Of a stretch of 24,775 bases of DNA, positions 1 to 7,155 are shown in pieces. The notes below the pieces were generated by a model that was not told the DNA's origin, made no database searches, and worked only from the letters and a program-made list of their open reading frames with translations. Made by a program: the position numbers and the translations under genes. Source of the DNA: a virus; the IMG/VR virus record IMGVR_UViG_3300009506_000180, positions 1 to 24,775 of that record, one strand, 5' to 3'. The first letter of the stretch is position 1, and each line of letters opens with the position of its first letter.

Positions 1-276
1 AACCTTGCTAAGAAGACAAATCAAAAAAAAGATAGGCAAACATCAGAGTATGCATCCAATGAAGATTGGATTTTATCTATGATTTTGATGGCGGTTATGT
101 ATGTAAACCCTGAATTGTCTCCACAGGATGCCCTGGAAAAGGGTAGGGAAATAGCACGACGCATGGCATTGCCTGAAAGCAATAGATTGTGGAAGATTCA
201 AATGGAACGTATAGAACGACGAGGAGTACGTGCTGAAGCAAGCAGAATTCGACGGGAATTATATACGCTTCTTTAA
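1..276 (+). CDS. Unknown protein, 3' end only (partial)
   Basis: The frame is already open at base 1, reading Asn-Leu-Ala-Lys-Lys, and runs to TAA at 274-276, so the gene begins upstream of the window. An ATG at 79 exists, but the 26 codons before it look equally coding (Lys/Gln-rich, then a Trp-containing segment), so 79 is probably not the start. The visible 91 residues have a short hydrophobic stretch (Ile-Leu-Ser-Met-Ile-Leu-Met-Ala-Val-Met) and then a strongly Arg/Glu-rich helical C-terminus. I do not recognise the family. It sits immediately upstream of neck-region genes, so a head or head-completion role is possible, but that is inference from position only. Confidence 0.6.
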   Translation, partial: NLAKKTNQKKDRQTSEYASNEDWILSMILMAVMYVNPELSPQDALEKGREIARRMALPESNRLWKIQMERIERRGVRAEASRIRRELYTLL

Positions 277-294
277 TACGAAAGGGTTTATGCA

Positions 295-663
295 ATGAAA
301 TGGCGAAAGAATAAGAATATGCTTGAAATGTATTTCCAGGTGGATGGTGGAAATGCAAAAATCGTTATCATCCCTGGAAAATCAACTGATGATGCAAAAC
401 TTTTTCTCAAAATAGAATATGATAACGAGTCCACAAAATGGTTCAAATACAAAGGCATGACCGGTGTTGATGGGGCAAAGGAAATCGGATCGAAATGGGG
501 AAGGATAATTCAGAAAAAAGGGATGGATTCCTTTAAGTATATAGGCAGGGATTTCGCGAAGCTGAAAACATCTCCAATTCGCGAATCGGAGAAAATGATT
601 GATAGCATTGCTGATGCGTGTGATCTTATACGCGAGGCATTGGATATTGTCTCTAAATCGTAA
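295..663 (+). CDS. Unknown protein, 122 aa
   Basis: The start ATG at 295 has a GAAAGGG-like ribosome site about 8 bases upstream; another ATG at 290 is in a frame that stops at once. The N-terminal two thirds alternate hydrophobic and polar residues, as in a small beta-rich domain, and contain Lys/Trp-rich segments (for example Lys-Trp-Phe-Lys-Tyr-Lys). The last 30 residues look like an amphipathic helix. No catalytic motif, signal peptide or membrane segment is visible. The gene is 18 bases after its upstream neighbour and 16 before the next start, which suggests one operon. Family not recognised; no function assigned. Confidence 0.7.
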   Translation: MKWRKNKNMLEMYFQVDGGNAKIVIIPGKSTDDAKLFLKIEYDNESTKWFKYKGMTGVDGAKEIGSKWGRIIQKKGMDSFKYIGRDFAKLKTSPIRESEKMIDSIADACDLIREALDIVSKS

Positions 664-679
664 AAGTAATGAGGTTCAG

Positions 680-1084
680 ATGATTCCTATTCCGAGGATA
701 GAAAAATCATTGCGCTCAAAAGTTTGTTTCGTATGTAGTATGTGCAAAAAGTTATACGTTGGTGAAGATATGGGATTCAAAAAGATTGATGGAAACACAA
801 TGTGTACTGCGAAACGTGGATGCAGTGGACCAATATTCGGAGGATGTTTTGAAGAATATGAGGGAGATCTTTCTCGTGACGCACTGGCATTTAGATGCTA
901 TGTTTGCGGAACTCCATCTCGTTATGTATTGAAGCCAAAGGGAAATATTTCAAGTCCCATTGGTATATGTGAAACACACTTGCCTTTTGTAAAAAAACGA
1001 TGTGATGCCGGAGAACGAAATGGGGAGATAGTTCTTATGATTGCAGAGGCAAATACGATACAGAAATATGAGGTTATAGAATGA
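680..1084 (+). CDS. Cys-rich putative zinc-binding protein, 134 aa
   Basis: I chose ATG 680 because GAGG at 671-674 is 5 bases upstream. An in-frame ATG at 599 would overlap the previous gene by 65 bases and has no ribosome site. With this start, likely metal ligands fall in two groups: Cys16/19/22 with Cys42, 48 and 56, and a clear C-x2-C (73, 76) followed by C-x2-H (97, 100), the pattern of a small treble-clef-like zinc finger. The protein is otherwise basic, and no enzyme motif is visible. It overlaps the next gene by 4 bases (ATGA), so the two are probably translationally coupled. Small zinc proteins occur near head-tail genes in many large phages, but no specific family is recognised. 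Structural, chaperone or nucleic-acid-binding roles are all open. Confidence 0.75.
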   Translation: MIPIPRIEKSLRSKVCFVCSMCKKLYVGEDMGFKKIDGNTMCTAKRGCSGPIFGGCFEEYEGDLSRDALAFRCYVCGTPSRYVLKPKGNISSPIGICETHLPFVKKRCDAGERNGEIVLMIAEANTIQKYEVIE

Positions 1085-1488
1085 CCGTTGTAAAACGTCG
1101 GATAGTACTTGACGTAATTGACGAAGATGAATCTGGAGACGGTGTTCTTGTAAAACGAGGAGGGGCAATAGAAACACTTGATTCTCTCACGGGATTTGAA
1201 GAGGCAAAAGCTGAAAAGCAAGTGCTTGCCTTCGACGAATCTGATAGGGACCTCATGTCAGGAACATCGATTACGACGGGAAGGGTGTTACTCCTGGAAT
1301 CATTTGCAACGATACGTGTGAAACTTGATGATACGACGGATACCGGCATTGTCGTGAAACCTCCTGATTCTGACGATGATACAATTCCAGGGAAATTGTA
1401 TCTTGAGGGAGAATTTACACATATTTATGTAACGCCCATAGGGGCGTCTGACGACGTCATCGTTGTTGTATCGGTCGTAGGAGCCTAA
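1081..1488 (+). CDS. Acidic beta-rich protein, possible virion/neck component
   Basis: ATG 1081 overlaps the upstream TGA by 4 bases and has GAGG 7 bases upstream. The 135-residue product is very acidic (runs such as Asp-Ser-Asp-Asp-Asp) and is dominated by Val/Ile/Thr/Gly in alternating patterns. It ends in a strand-like segment, Ile-Val-Val-Val-Ser-Val-Val-Gly-Ala. This composition resembles small head-decoration or fibre-type beta-sandwich proteins of phages, and the position between head and tail genes fits, but I cannot name a family. No cysteine cluster, signal peptide or transmembrane helix is seen. Confidence 0.7.
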   Translation: MTVVKRRIVLDVIDEDESGDGVLVKRGGAIETLDSLTGFEEAKAEKQVLAFDESDRDLMSGTSITTGRVLLLESFATIRVKLDDTTDTGIVVKPPDSDDDTIPGKLYLEGEFTHIYVTPIGASDDVIVVVSVVGA

Positions 1489-1500
1489 AAGGACTGCAGT

Positions 1501-2322
1501 GTGTTCAAAGTAGAATTAACAGGAGATTGGACGAAATTTCGGAGATTGTTGAAAAACTATGATTTGCGCATTGCACACGCTTTACGATTATTTACAAAAG
1601 ATGTTGCTGAATTTTTCATGGAAGAAGTACGAAAAGGAATTCCCGCAGGTTCTGATTTCGACATGTACAGAGAATCGCTTTCTGTGGTAAGGGTAGGAAA
1701 AGAAGGGACCGCTTATGCAGTCGTCTCTATGCGGAGTAGAGAGAAATTAGGTGGGATCAAAGAGGATGACCCACGATTCGGTATTGTTGTTTCTATGTAT
1801 CCAACAGGGGATGGACCACCGAAGCAAGTTGAGTTAGCGAAAGCCTTGTCCGATAATCCTTTTTGGACAATATCTCAAGTTCCAAACGGTATATCAAAAA
1901 CAGCTGTAAGACTGGTGCATCGTCGTGTTCTAAAGCAAGAAGAAGAACATGCTCGGAATGAGACAACAGTATTTCTGGGAGAAAATAGAACGTACTTGCA
2001 GAGTCTTGGGGCTCGATTTGGAAAAGCAGAAAATGGCATAACCGATGCGTTGAGTATGCTATCGCTTCCTGATTTTATGACATTGGCATTACGTACAGAA
2101 TTTGGAATAAATGCGCCGTCTCAAGCACATTGGCGGCCCGCGTTATCAACATTGCGCCGGAGTCTGCAGGCAATTATTGATGACAACGATGAATTACAAC
2201 AGACATTAGGGGATCCCAATTATAACGGACATATGAAAGCGATTCCTTCTGATTCTGAATTTTGGGCCACGCAAAGATATCAAAAAGAAGCTCGGGAATT
2301 TGAAAAGGCTTTAGGAGGATAG
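1501..2322 (+). CDS. Putative tail-completion / head-tail joining protein (HK97 gp10-like N-terminus)
   Basis: The start is GTG 1501 with AAGGA at 1489-1493, 7 bases upstream. The 273-residue product opens with a segment (about residues 1-100) resembling the HK97-gp10-like / virion-morphogenesis family: a short strand, a helical stretch around Leu-Phe-Thr-Lys-Asp-Val-Ala-Glu-Phe-Phe, then Lys-Gly-Ile-Pro-Ala-Gly and Tyr-Arg-Glu-Ser-Leu before a beta hairpin. Members of that family cap or complete the tail at the neck. The C-terminal part is longer than in the small gp10-like proteins and contains Trp/Arg-rich segments. The gene order (just before a second neck-type protein and the sheath) supports this role. 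The alternative is an unrelated myovirus neck protein. It is followed 3 bases later by the next gene. Confidence 0.6.
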   Translation: MFKVELTGDWTKFRRLLKNYDLRIAHALRLFTKDVAEFFMEEVRKGIPAGSDFDMYRESLSVVRVGKEGTAYAVVSMRSREKLGGIKEDDPRFGIVVSMYPTGDGPPKQVELAKALSDNPFWTISQVPNGISKTAVRLVHRRVLKQEEEHARNETTVFLGENRTYLQSLGARFGKAENGITDALSMLSLPDFMTLALRTEFGINAPSQAHWRPALSTLRRSLQAIIDDNDELQQTLGDPNYNGHMKAIPSDSEFWATQRYQKEAREFEKALGG

Positions 2323-2325
2323 AGA

Positions 2326-3111
2326 ATGCCTACAGTAGGAACTGAAATACTAGGCAATGTTTTCCTTAGGAGTTTCAATGAGGGGATTATCAATGTATTT
2401 CTGCCAGAACTCCATGGCGGGCAATATTTTATTCCCATTGACGTTATTACCAATCAGGTGTCCATTATGTTTGGTAATATTCTTGATGTATCATATTTGG
2501 AACCTCCTCTATACCCTGATGATCATGGAATAGCATCAGAAATAGGCACTCGAATGCCAGGAATTCCACTTCTATTTACAGAGCCTGATGACAGAATTTC
2601 TCGATATGTTTTGCCGTGTATTAGAATAACACCAGAAGATCCCTCTCCCGCGAACGAACGATGGAATGGCGTACACTTGAAGTATATGGCTCCTGCAAAA
2701 AATGCTGAATTGCTTGAAGCAGACATCGGATTTGGGAATGTGGTTCAGGGTTGGTCAAAAAGGCAATGGCAGCAAGGTGCGAAACCTTTTGATATGCCAT
2801 ACACCATTACTGCAGGAACGGCTGGGAATGCTGCACGGTTGAATTGCGAAATTCTTCTTGCATATCTTCTGCAAATATTTACTCCAGAGGGGAGCCTTCC
2901 TGTGATTGATACTATAGGTAATACACGATATTATAACTTTTTCACGGAAGGTCCAAGTAGCCTGAGTATGATTGCAGATATTAGTGACAGAGGTATTATG
3001 CAATCGTTGTCCGTCCGCGTCTTGGGAGAGCTTGATGTGTATAATCCCGAACAAACGCCTGGCGGGATCGTTACACAGAAAGTTGTGTCCTTTCATCAAA
3101 ATGGAGGATAA
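2326..3111 (+). CDS. Putative neck or tail-terminator protein
   Basis: The product has 261 residues. GGAGG lies just before the ATG and overlaps the end of the previous gene. The protein is mixed alpha/beta with many Pro, Gly and aromatic residues, and no signal peptide, membrane helix or catalytic motif. Its size and place, two genes before the sheath, match the tail-terminator/neck proteins of T4-like viruses (T4 gp15 and gp14 are of similar length). I see no diagnostic motif, so this is a positional inference. The gene ends with Gly-Gly because its last codons double as the ribosome site of the next gene, as in the gene before it. Confidence 0.45.
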   Translation: MPTVGTEILGNVFLRSFNEGIINVFLPELHGGQYFIPIDVITNQVSIMFGNILDVSYLEPPLYPDDHGIASEIGTRMPGIPLLFTEPDDRISRYVLPCIRITPEDPSPANERWNGVHLKYMAPAKNAELLEADIGFGNVVQGWSKRQWQQGAKPFDMPYTITAGTAGNAARLNCEILLAYLLQIFTPEGSLPVIDTIGNTRYYNFFTEGPSSLSMIADISDRGIMQSLSVRVLGELDVYNPEQTPGGIVTQKVVSFHQNGG

Positions 3112-3114
3112 ATC

Positions 3115-3570
3115 ATGCGAAAGTTTTTCAATACATGTCGCCAATCCGTGCTCGCTGATTTCGGTACGGGCGGTGTTTCTATTCCCGGAAAAGGGTATGT
3201 CGAGTTGGATGATAATGATGTCAGGGATTCAAAGCTGCGGTTGTTGAAAAATATAAAAGAAATCACTACGGTTGCAGTATTTCACAAGGAAGAGAAGGAG
3301 GATCTGTCTGTTGAAAATGACGACTCATTTGACCCTATCACGAAAGACGATATTCCTGTCGAAGGTGAAAAAATAGTTAATGAGTACGACATTTTGACAA
3401 AAGTCGTACAATTTGGTGAAGTAGTAGGGGATACAGAAGAAGATGAAGATGCGAAGGATTCTGTTGTTGTGGAGAAGCCTGTGCGAAAGAAAAGACGGAA
3501 AAGTAAAAATAAACAAAAAAGCAGTGGGGACACATTGCCCCGCGCGCTGGAGGTAAATGACAATGACTGA
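3115..3570 (+). CDS. Unknown small protein with acidic middle and polybasic C-terminus
   Basis: ATG 3115 has GGAGG about 8 bases upstream. The 151-residue product has three zones. The first is a short N-terminal domain (1-50) with Gly-Lys-Gly-Tyr-Val-Glu-Leu-Asp-Asp. The second is a long acidic, probably disordered middle (60-120). The third is a polybasic segment (about 124-137, with Lys-Lys-Arg-Arg-Lys-Ser-Lys). It overlaps the sheath start by 8 bases. Small proteins of this sort often sit directly before the sheath gene, but I cannot assign a function. The charged tail could bind nucleic acid or an acidic partner, which is inference. Confidence 0.65.
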   Translation: MRKFFNTCRQSVLADFGTGGVSIPGKGYVELDDNDVRDSKLRLLKNIKEITTVAVFHKEEKEDLSVENDDSFDPITKDDIPVEGEKIVNEYDILTKVVQFGEVVGDTEEDEDAKDSVVVEKPVRKKRRKSKNKQKSSGDTLPRALEVNDND

Positions 3571-5764
3571 GTATCTGTCCCCTAATGTATTTATTCAGGA
3601 GCGCAAAGCGACTGCTGGAGCGGTTGCTGGTGTTTCGACATCGACATTTGCCTCTGTTGGTTGGCTGCAAAAAGGGCCTGTGAATTCTGCGCAATTGGTT
3701 ACGAGTTTTCAATCATTTGTGAATACCTTTGGCGGATATTGGCGCAAGTCGATTTTGCCGTTCCAGATGGCACTGTTTTACCAAAATACAAATGGAAATG
3801 CATACATAGTCCGCGTCGTACCAACAGATGCCACGAAATCTGCACTTTCAAGTTCAGACAGCATTAACGGAGTGGAAACGTCAGCAACTTTTTATAGTCG
3901 ACCACTTGCGGCAACATTAGATTTGAGTACCAATTCAAATATCAACCTCAAAGTTGACGCAGGATCGGCCGCTGATGTTGATTGTGTAGGCAGTACGCCT
4001 GCAGCGACGACTAGGGAAGAAATCCGAGCTGCTATTGATGCAGTTTCCGGTGTAACATGCACATTAACAAGCGACTACCGTTTGAAGATTGTGAGTGGCA
4101 CAACGGGATCTACATCGCAGCTGGTATTCGGTGCTCCTGCTTCAGGAGATGCATCAAAAACCATTCTCGGTCTTGATCCAAGTGCTGATGGTATTGCAAC
4201 AACGTACACTTATACAGGCTCTGACGTGGCAGGTGACTGGACATTTGAGGCTGCGTGGCAGGGTGCATGGTACGATCAGGTTCGCATGGTCATTACGGGT
4301 AACAGGGATTCGATTGATGCCAACGAAAATTACACAAAATTCGATGTGGAGATTCAAGAAGAGTCGTCTCCTGGTGCTGGAGATTGGGCGACTCTTGAGA
4401 GTTACCAGGAATTGGTCTTCGATGATGATACTGACGAGGATTTCGTGTCTGACATCATCACTGACCGGACGGATTACATGAAAATTCTGGCAGGTTCTAT
4501 TAACGGAAATCCTGCAGATTTGACCAATACTGATTATAACGATGAGTTTGCAATTGATGTGAGTGGAGAGTCAAACAAGAATTCTCTTTCAGGAACCGTG
4601 ATGAACACGGAAGTCGTCGAGGGGAGCGTCACGTTCAAATTGGTATTTGATACTGAGGGTGCAATGACAGTTACAGACGATGGCGATGGAAATTTGGAAT
4701 CTGACCACGCCACGGTTTCTGTAACAGGAACGTTCGATTACGATACGGGTGCATGGACGATGGAACTGACGCCGAGTACAGATCCGAATGCGAACGACAT
4801 TGTCCTCGTTGATTATTCTGTTGTTCCTGCTGCGACATCTGTAATAGCACAATTGACGGGTGGTACAGATGGTACATCGGTGAGTCGGAACGATGTCTCA
4901 GAATCTGCACTGGCTGCGACTCGTGGCGGCATCTATGCGTTTGACGAAGTCGATGATATCCTTAACCTGGCAATCCCTGATTTCAGCAGTGACATTGACG
5001 TTGTAGGCGACATGGTATCATATGCCGAGAACAGGGATGACAGAGATATTTTTGTTATTACGTCATCTCCTGAGGGATATAGTGCAACGGATGTCTCAAA
5101 GTGGATGCGTAAGAAGGCACTGTTTAACTCGAAATATCTTGCCGTATATTGGCCGCGTGTCAAGATCACGGATCCGATGGCAACTGATGGACGCATGATC
5201 GTGCAGCCGTCAGACGGAATTATTGCAGGAATCTTTGCGAAAAATGACAATTTGGCAAATGTAGGGACATCTCCTGGCGGTATTGTTCGAGGCTCCATAA
5301 ACGGCATACAAGCATTGGAACTCACCGTCGTACAGGGCGAGAGAGATATCGTATCACCGTCACGGATTAATGTTCTTCGTGCTGACACATGGGCTGGAAA
5401 ATCTGTATGGGGTGTTCGCACTACATCTATGGATGCTGAGTGGCGGTATATCAATCATACTCGATTGTTCATGTATCTTGAGAAATCGCTGAAAAATGCC
5501 TCTCCTTGGGTATTCTTTGAGAACAATGGTCCTGCTCTCTGGGGAAGGGTCAAAGCACAATTTGATGGATTTTTAAAGAATCGTTTTGATGACGGATATT
5601 TTGCTGGGGAAACTCCAGCAGAAGCATTTTTGGTCAAAGTTGACGAAGACAACAATCCGCAAAGTTCTATCGACGCGGGTATTTTGACAATTGATATTTT
5701 TGTGGCACCAAACAAGCCCGCAGAGTTTGTTCGGCTTCGTTTTACGCAGAAAACACGGTCATAG
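3563..5764 (+). CDS. Contractile tail sheath protein
   Basis: This is the phage tail sheath, which polymerises around the tube and contracts to drive it through the host envelope. The N-terminus (Met-Thr-Glu-Tyr-Leu-Ser-Pro-Asn-Val-Phe-Ile-Gln-Glu) is typical of the family. So is the C-terminal half: Trp-Ala-Gly-Lys-Ser-Val-Trp-Gly-Val-Arg-Thr, then Tyr-Ile-Asn-His-Thr-Arg-Leu, then the closing Phe-Val-Ala-Pro-Asn-Lys-Pro-Ala-Glu-Phe-Val. I prefer ATG 3563 over in-frame ATG 3557 because GGAGG at 3549-3553 is 9 bases away, not 3. At 733 residues it is longer than T4 gp18 (659). The middle holds a surface-type beta insertion (about residues 340-420) resembling domains in the wedge and fibre genes downstream. 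A 120-base gap follows. Confidence 0.97.
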   Translation: MTEYLSPNVFIQERKATAGAVAGVSTSTFASVGWLQKGPVNSAQLVTSFQSFVNTFGGYWRKSILPFQMALFYQNTNGNAYIVRVVPTDATKSALSSSDSINGVETSATFYSRPLAATLDLSTNSNINLKVDAGSAADVDCVGSTPAATTREEIRAAIDAVSGVTCTLTSDYRLKIVSGTTGSTSQLVFGAPASGDASKTILGLDPSADGIATTYTYTGSDVAGDWTFEAAWQGAWYDQVRMVITGNRDSIDANENYTKFDVEIQEESSPGAGDWATLESYQELVFDDDTDEDFVSDIITDRTDYMKILAGSINGNPADLTNTDYNDEFAIDVSGESNKNSLSGTVMNTEVVEGSVTFKLVFDTEGAMTVTDDGDGNLESDHATVSVTGTFDYDTGAWTMELTPSTDPNANDIVLVDYSVVPAATSVIAQLTGGTDGTSVSRNDVSESALAATRGGIYAFDEVDDILNLAIPDFSSDIDVVGDMVSYAENRDDRDIFVITSSPEGYSATDVSKWMRKKALFNSKYLAVYWPRVKITDPMATDGRMIVQPSDGIIAGIFAKNDNLANVGTSPGGIVRGSINGIQALELTVVQGERDIVSPSRINVLRADTWAGKSVWGVRTTSMDAEWRYINHTRLFMYLEKSLKNASPWVFFENNGPALWGRVKAQFDGFLKNRFDDGYFAGETPAEAFLVKVDEDNNPQSSIDAGILTIDIFVAPNKPAEFVRLRFTQKTRS

Positions 5765-5796
5765 TATGGCTTCTTTTTGTCCAACTTTACGCTGTA

Positions 5797-5819
5797 AATT
5801 TCATTTTTTTATTGAAATT
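5797..5819 (+). other. A/T-rich inverted repeat after the sheath gene
   Basis: AATTTCA (5797-5803) and TGAAATT (5813-5819) form a perfect 7-base inverted repeat around a T-rich 9-base loop. It lies 30-55 bases after the sheath stop. With no G/C core and no clean T-tract after the stem, it is a poor intrinsic terminator. It may act as a pause or processing site, or be chance in A/T-rich DNA. Confidence 0.25.
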
Positions 5820-5847
5820 GATCTGTACGATGGAATGCGTATACGAT
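5818..5847 (+). promoter_or_regulatory. Candidate sigma70-like promoter before the tail-tube gene
   Basis: TTGATC (5818-5823) and TACGAT (5842-5847) are separated by 18 bases and match the -35 and -10 consensus at 4/6 positions each. Transcription would start near 5854, leaving about 30 bases of leader that contain the ribosome site AAAGGAG and two small alternative hairpins (GAGG 5854-5857 with CCTC 5865-5868; CTTTA 5858-5862 with TAAAG 5869-5873). The second hairpin would cover part of the ribosome site. A separate promoter would make sense for the most abundant tail protein, but the match is weak. Confidence 0.3.
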
Positions 5848-5884
5848 TAGATTGAGGCTTTAATCCTCTAAAGGAGAAAATAAC

Positions 5885-6403
5885 ATGGCAAGTAGACCGC
5901 AAGCAGATGACGCCCTCCAAAGTTTTCGATATCAGGTCATGGAGACTGATGACACCTCATATCTGGAAACAACGGCAGGGTTCAACTCTGTAACAACTCC
6001 GGAAATCAGCAATGAAGTTGCAGAGTATCGAGAAGGAAATCGCATTTACACAATGAAATTTTCTGGCGTTCCAAGCGTTGAAAATGTGACATTGTCAAAA
6101 GGACTTACGCGGGGACAATCCAATTTTTGGGATTGGGCATTAGCTGCACTCAATGGGAAAAGTTATCGAGCAGAGTTGCTTATCAATGTATATGCACAAG
6201 AGCAGTTGCCCGTAGGTCCTGACACAAAACCTGCCAATCAGATTTTGTGCAAGAATGCATTCCCTACTCGGGTGAAACCTATCGGCGATTTGGAGGCAAC
6301 ATCAAGCGATGTCAATCTTCAAGAATTGGAGTGCGCGTGCGAAGAGTTGGCCCTCAAGGTCGTCAACATTGATGGTACATCTGCAAACCTGAGCAACGTA
6401 TAA
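5885..6403 (+). CDS. Major tail tube protein (T4 gp19-like)
   Basis: ATG 5885 has AAAGGAG 8 bases upstream. The 172-residue protein has the size and pattern of contractile-tail tube proteins of the T4 gp19 group. There is an N-terminal Phe-x-Tyr strand, Gly-Phe-Asn-Ser-Val-Thr-Thr-Pro-Glu-Ile, a Glu-Tyr-Arg-Glu-Gly-Asn-Arg loop, Val-Thr-Leu-Ser-Lys-Gly-Leu-Thr, Phe-Trp-Asp-Trp, and a C-terminal Phe-Pro-Thr-Arg-Val-Lys...Leu-Glu-Ala-Thr-Ser-Ser-Asp-Val strand pair. Subunits stack as rings to form the inner tube through which DNA passes. It follows the sheath gene, as is usual, after an unusually long gap that may carry its own promoter. A paralogue lies 7 bases downstream. Confidence 0.9.
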   Translation: MASRPQADDALQSFRYQVMETDDTSYLETTAGFNSVTTPEISNEVAEYREGNRIYTMKFSGVPSVENVTLSKGLTRGQSNFWDWALAALNGKSYRAELLINVYAQEQLPVGPDTKPANQILCKNAFPTRVKPIGDLEATSSDVNLQELECACEELALKVVNIDGTSANLSNV

Positions 6404-6410
6404 TTGAATT

Positions 6411-7085
6411 ATGCCACGACAGCGCATAAATGATAGGCTGCTGGCATGCAACTTTCATCTTCTTGACGTTGATTTTTCCTTGAACGTTCCGCCGTGGGTT
6501 TTTACGCCAAGTGCAGGATTTTCTTCTATTACTGCGCCGGAGATGACAATTGAGTTTGAGGAGATTGACGAAGGAAACGGTCTCTTCCCTTATAAGGTTT
6601 TGACAAAAGGAACGGTAAACACGATTACGCTACAGCGTGGGGTATCTGCCTTCAATTCTGATTTTTGGCGTTGGATTGTCAGTTGCCAACAGGGGAACAA
6701 AAATACTGCTGCGACAGCTCTTGAATTTATAAAGGGCGCTTTTTATCCCAGTGCGAAACGTCGGAATATTATGATTTTACATTTGAGCGGAATGTCTTTT
6801 GATGCCGTGAAAGATGCTTTGCGTTCAGGGGGGACTGATGCTATACGGGGAGGACTGTATTCTCCTGCAGGAGCTATTACGAGAGCCCTAGAAGAGGTTT
6901 CGTCTACAGCTGGCATGGCAGATATCGGATTGAAAAGCATTCCGGCAAAAGCGTATATATTACGAGGATGTCTTCCTGTACGATACAAAGTGGGCAGCGA
7001 TTTTGATGCAACAGCAAGCGATGTGAGTTTAGAGGAATTAGAAATAACTTATCATCACTTTGAAGAATTCGCGTTTAAAGCCTAA
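6411..7085 (+). CDS. Second tail-tube paralogue, extended (possible tube-initiator or tube-cap protein)
   Basis: This 224-residue protein aligns by eye with the tube protein before it. Shared features are Gly-Phe-Ser-Ser-Ile-Thr-Ala-Pro-Glu, an acidic Glu-Glu-Ile-Asp-Glu-Gly-Asn loop, Ile-Thr-Leu-Gln-Arg-Gly, Phe-Trp-Arg-Trp and a C-terminal Leu-Pro-Val-Arg-Tyr-Lys...Asp-Ala-Thr-Ala-Ser-Asp-Val. The extra length is an insertion at about residues 110-180, between the Phe-Trp-x-Trp helix and the last strands. In T4-like tails, tube-fold paralogues with insertions sit at the baseplate and start the tube, and that is the likeliest role here. No ribosome site is visible before ATG 6411, so translation probably depends on the upstream gene 7 bases away. 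The last 17 codons are duplicated at 7823-7876. Confidence 0.75.
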   Translation: MPRQRINDRLLACNFHLLDVDFSLNVPPWVFTPSAGFSSITAPEMTIEFEEIDEGNGLFPYKVLTKGTVNTITLQRGVSAFNSDFWRWIVSCQQGNKNTAATALEFIKGAFYPSAKRRNIMILHLSGMSFDAVKDALRSGGTDAIRGGLYSPAGAITRALEEVSSTAGMADIGLKSIPAKAYILRGCLPVRYKVGSDFDATASDVSLEELEITYHHFEEFAFKA

Positions 7086-7155
7086 GGAGTTTATTGTGAA
7101 GTTAGATCATGTAATAGAAAATTTGAAGAGTATGCTTTCTGTGTTTTCCGAATCT
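7031..7155 (+). repeat. Cassette 5' flank, copy 1
   Basis: These 125 bases recur at 7822-7946 with 4 differences and no gaps (offset 791). The copy spans the last 18 codons of the second tube gene, the ribosome site AAGGAG and the first 20 codons of the following gene. Immediately after 7155 the two copies lose all similarity apart from about 10 bases encoding Gly-Lys. Confidence 0.95.

Noticed and set aside
599-679. Earlier in-frame ATG (599) for the Cys-rich protein
   Set aside because: It overlaps the previous gene by 65 bases and has no ribosome site. The ATG at 680 has GAGG at a good distance, and the conserved-looking cysteines begin after it.
7060-7095. Longer forms of the two cassette proteins starting at 7060 and 7851
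   Set aside because: The extra 12 codons lie in another frame of the tube C-terminus (or its remnant). Both have no ribosome site, while AAGGAG correctly precedes 7096 and 7887.
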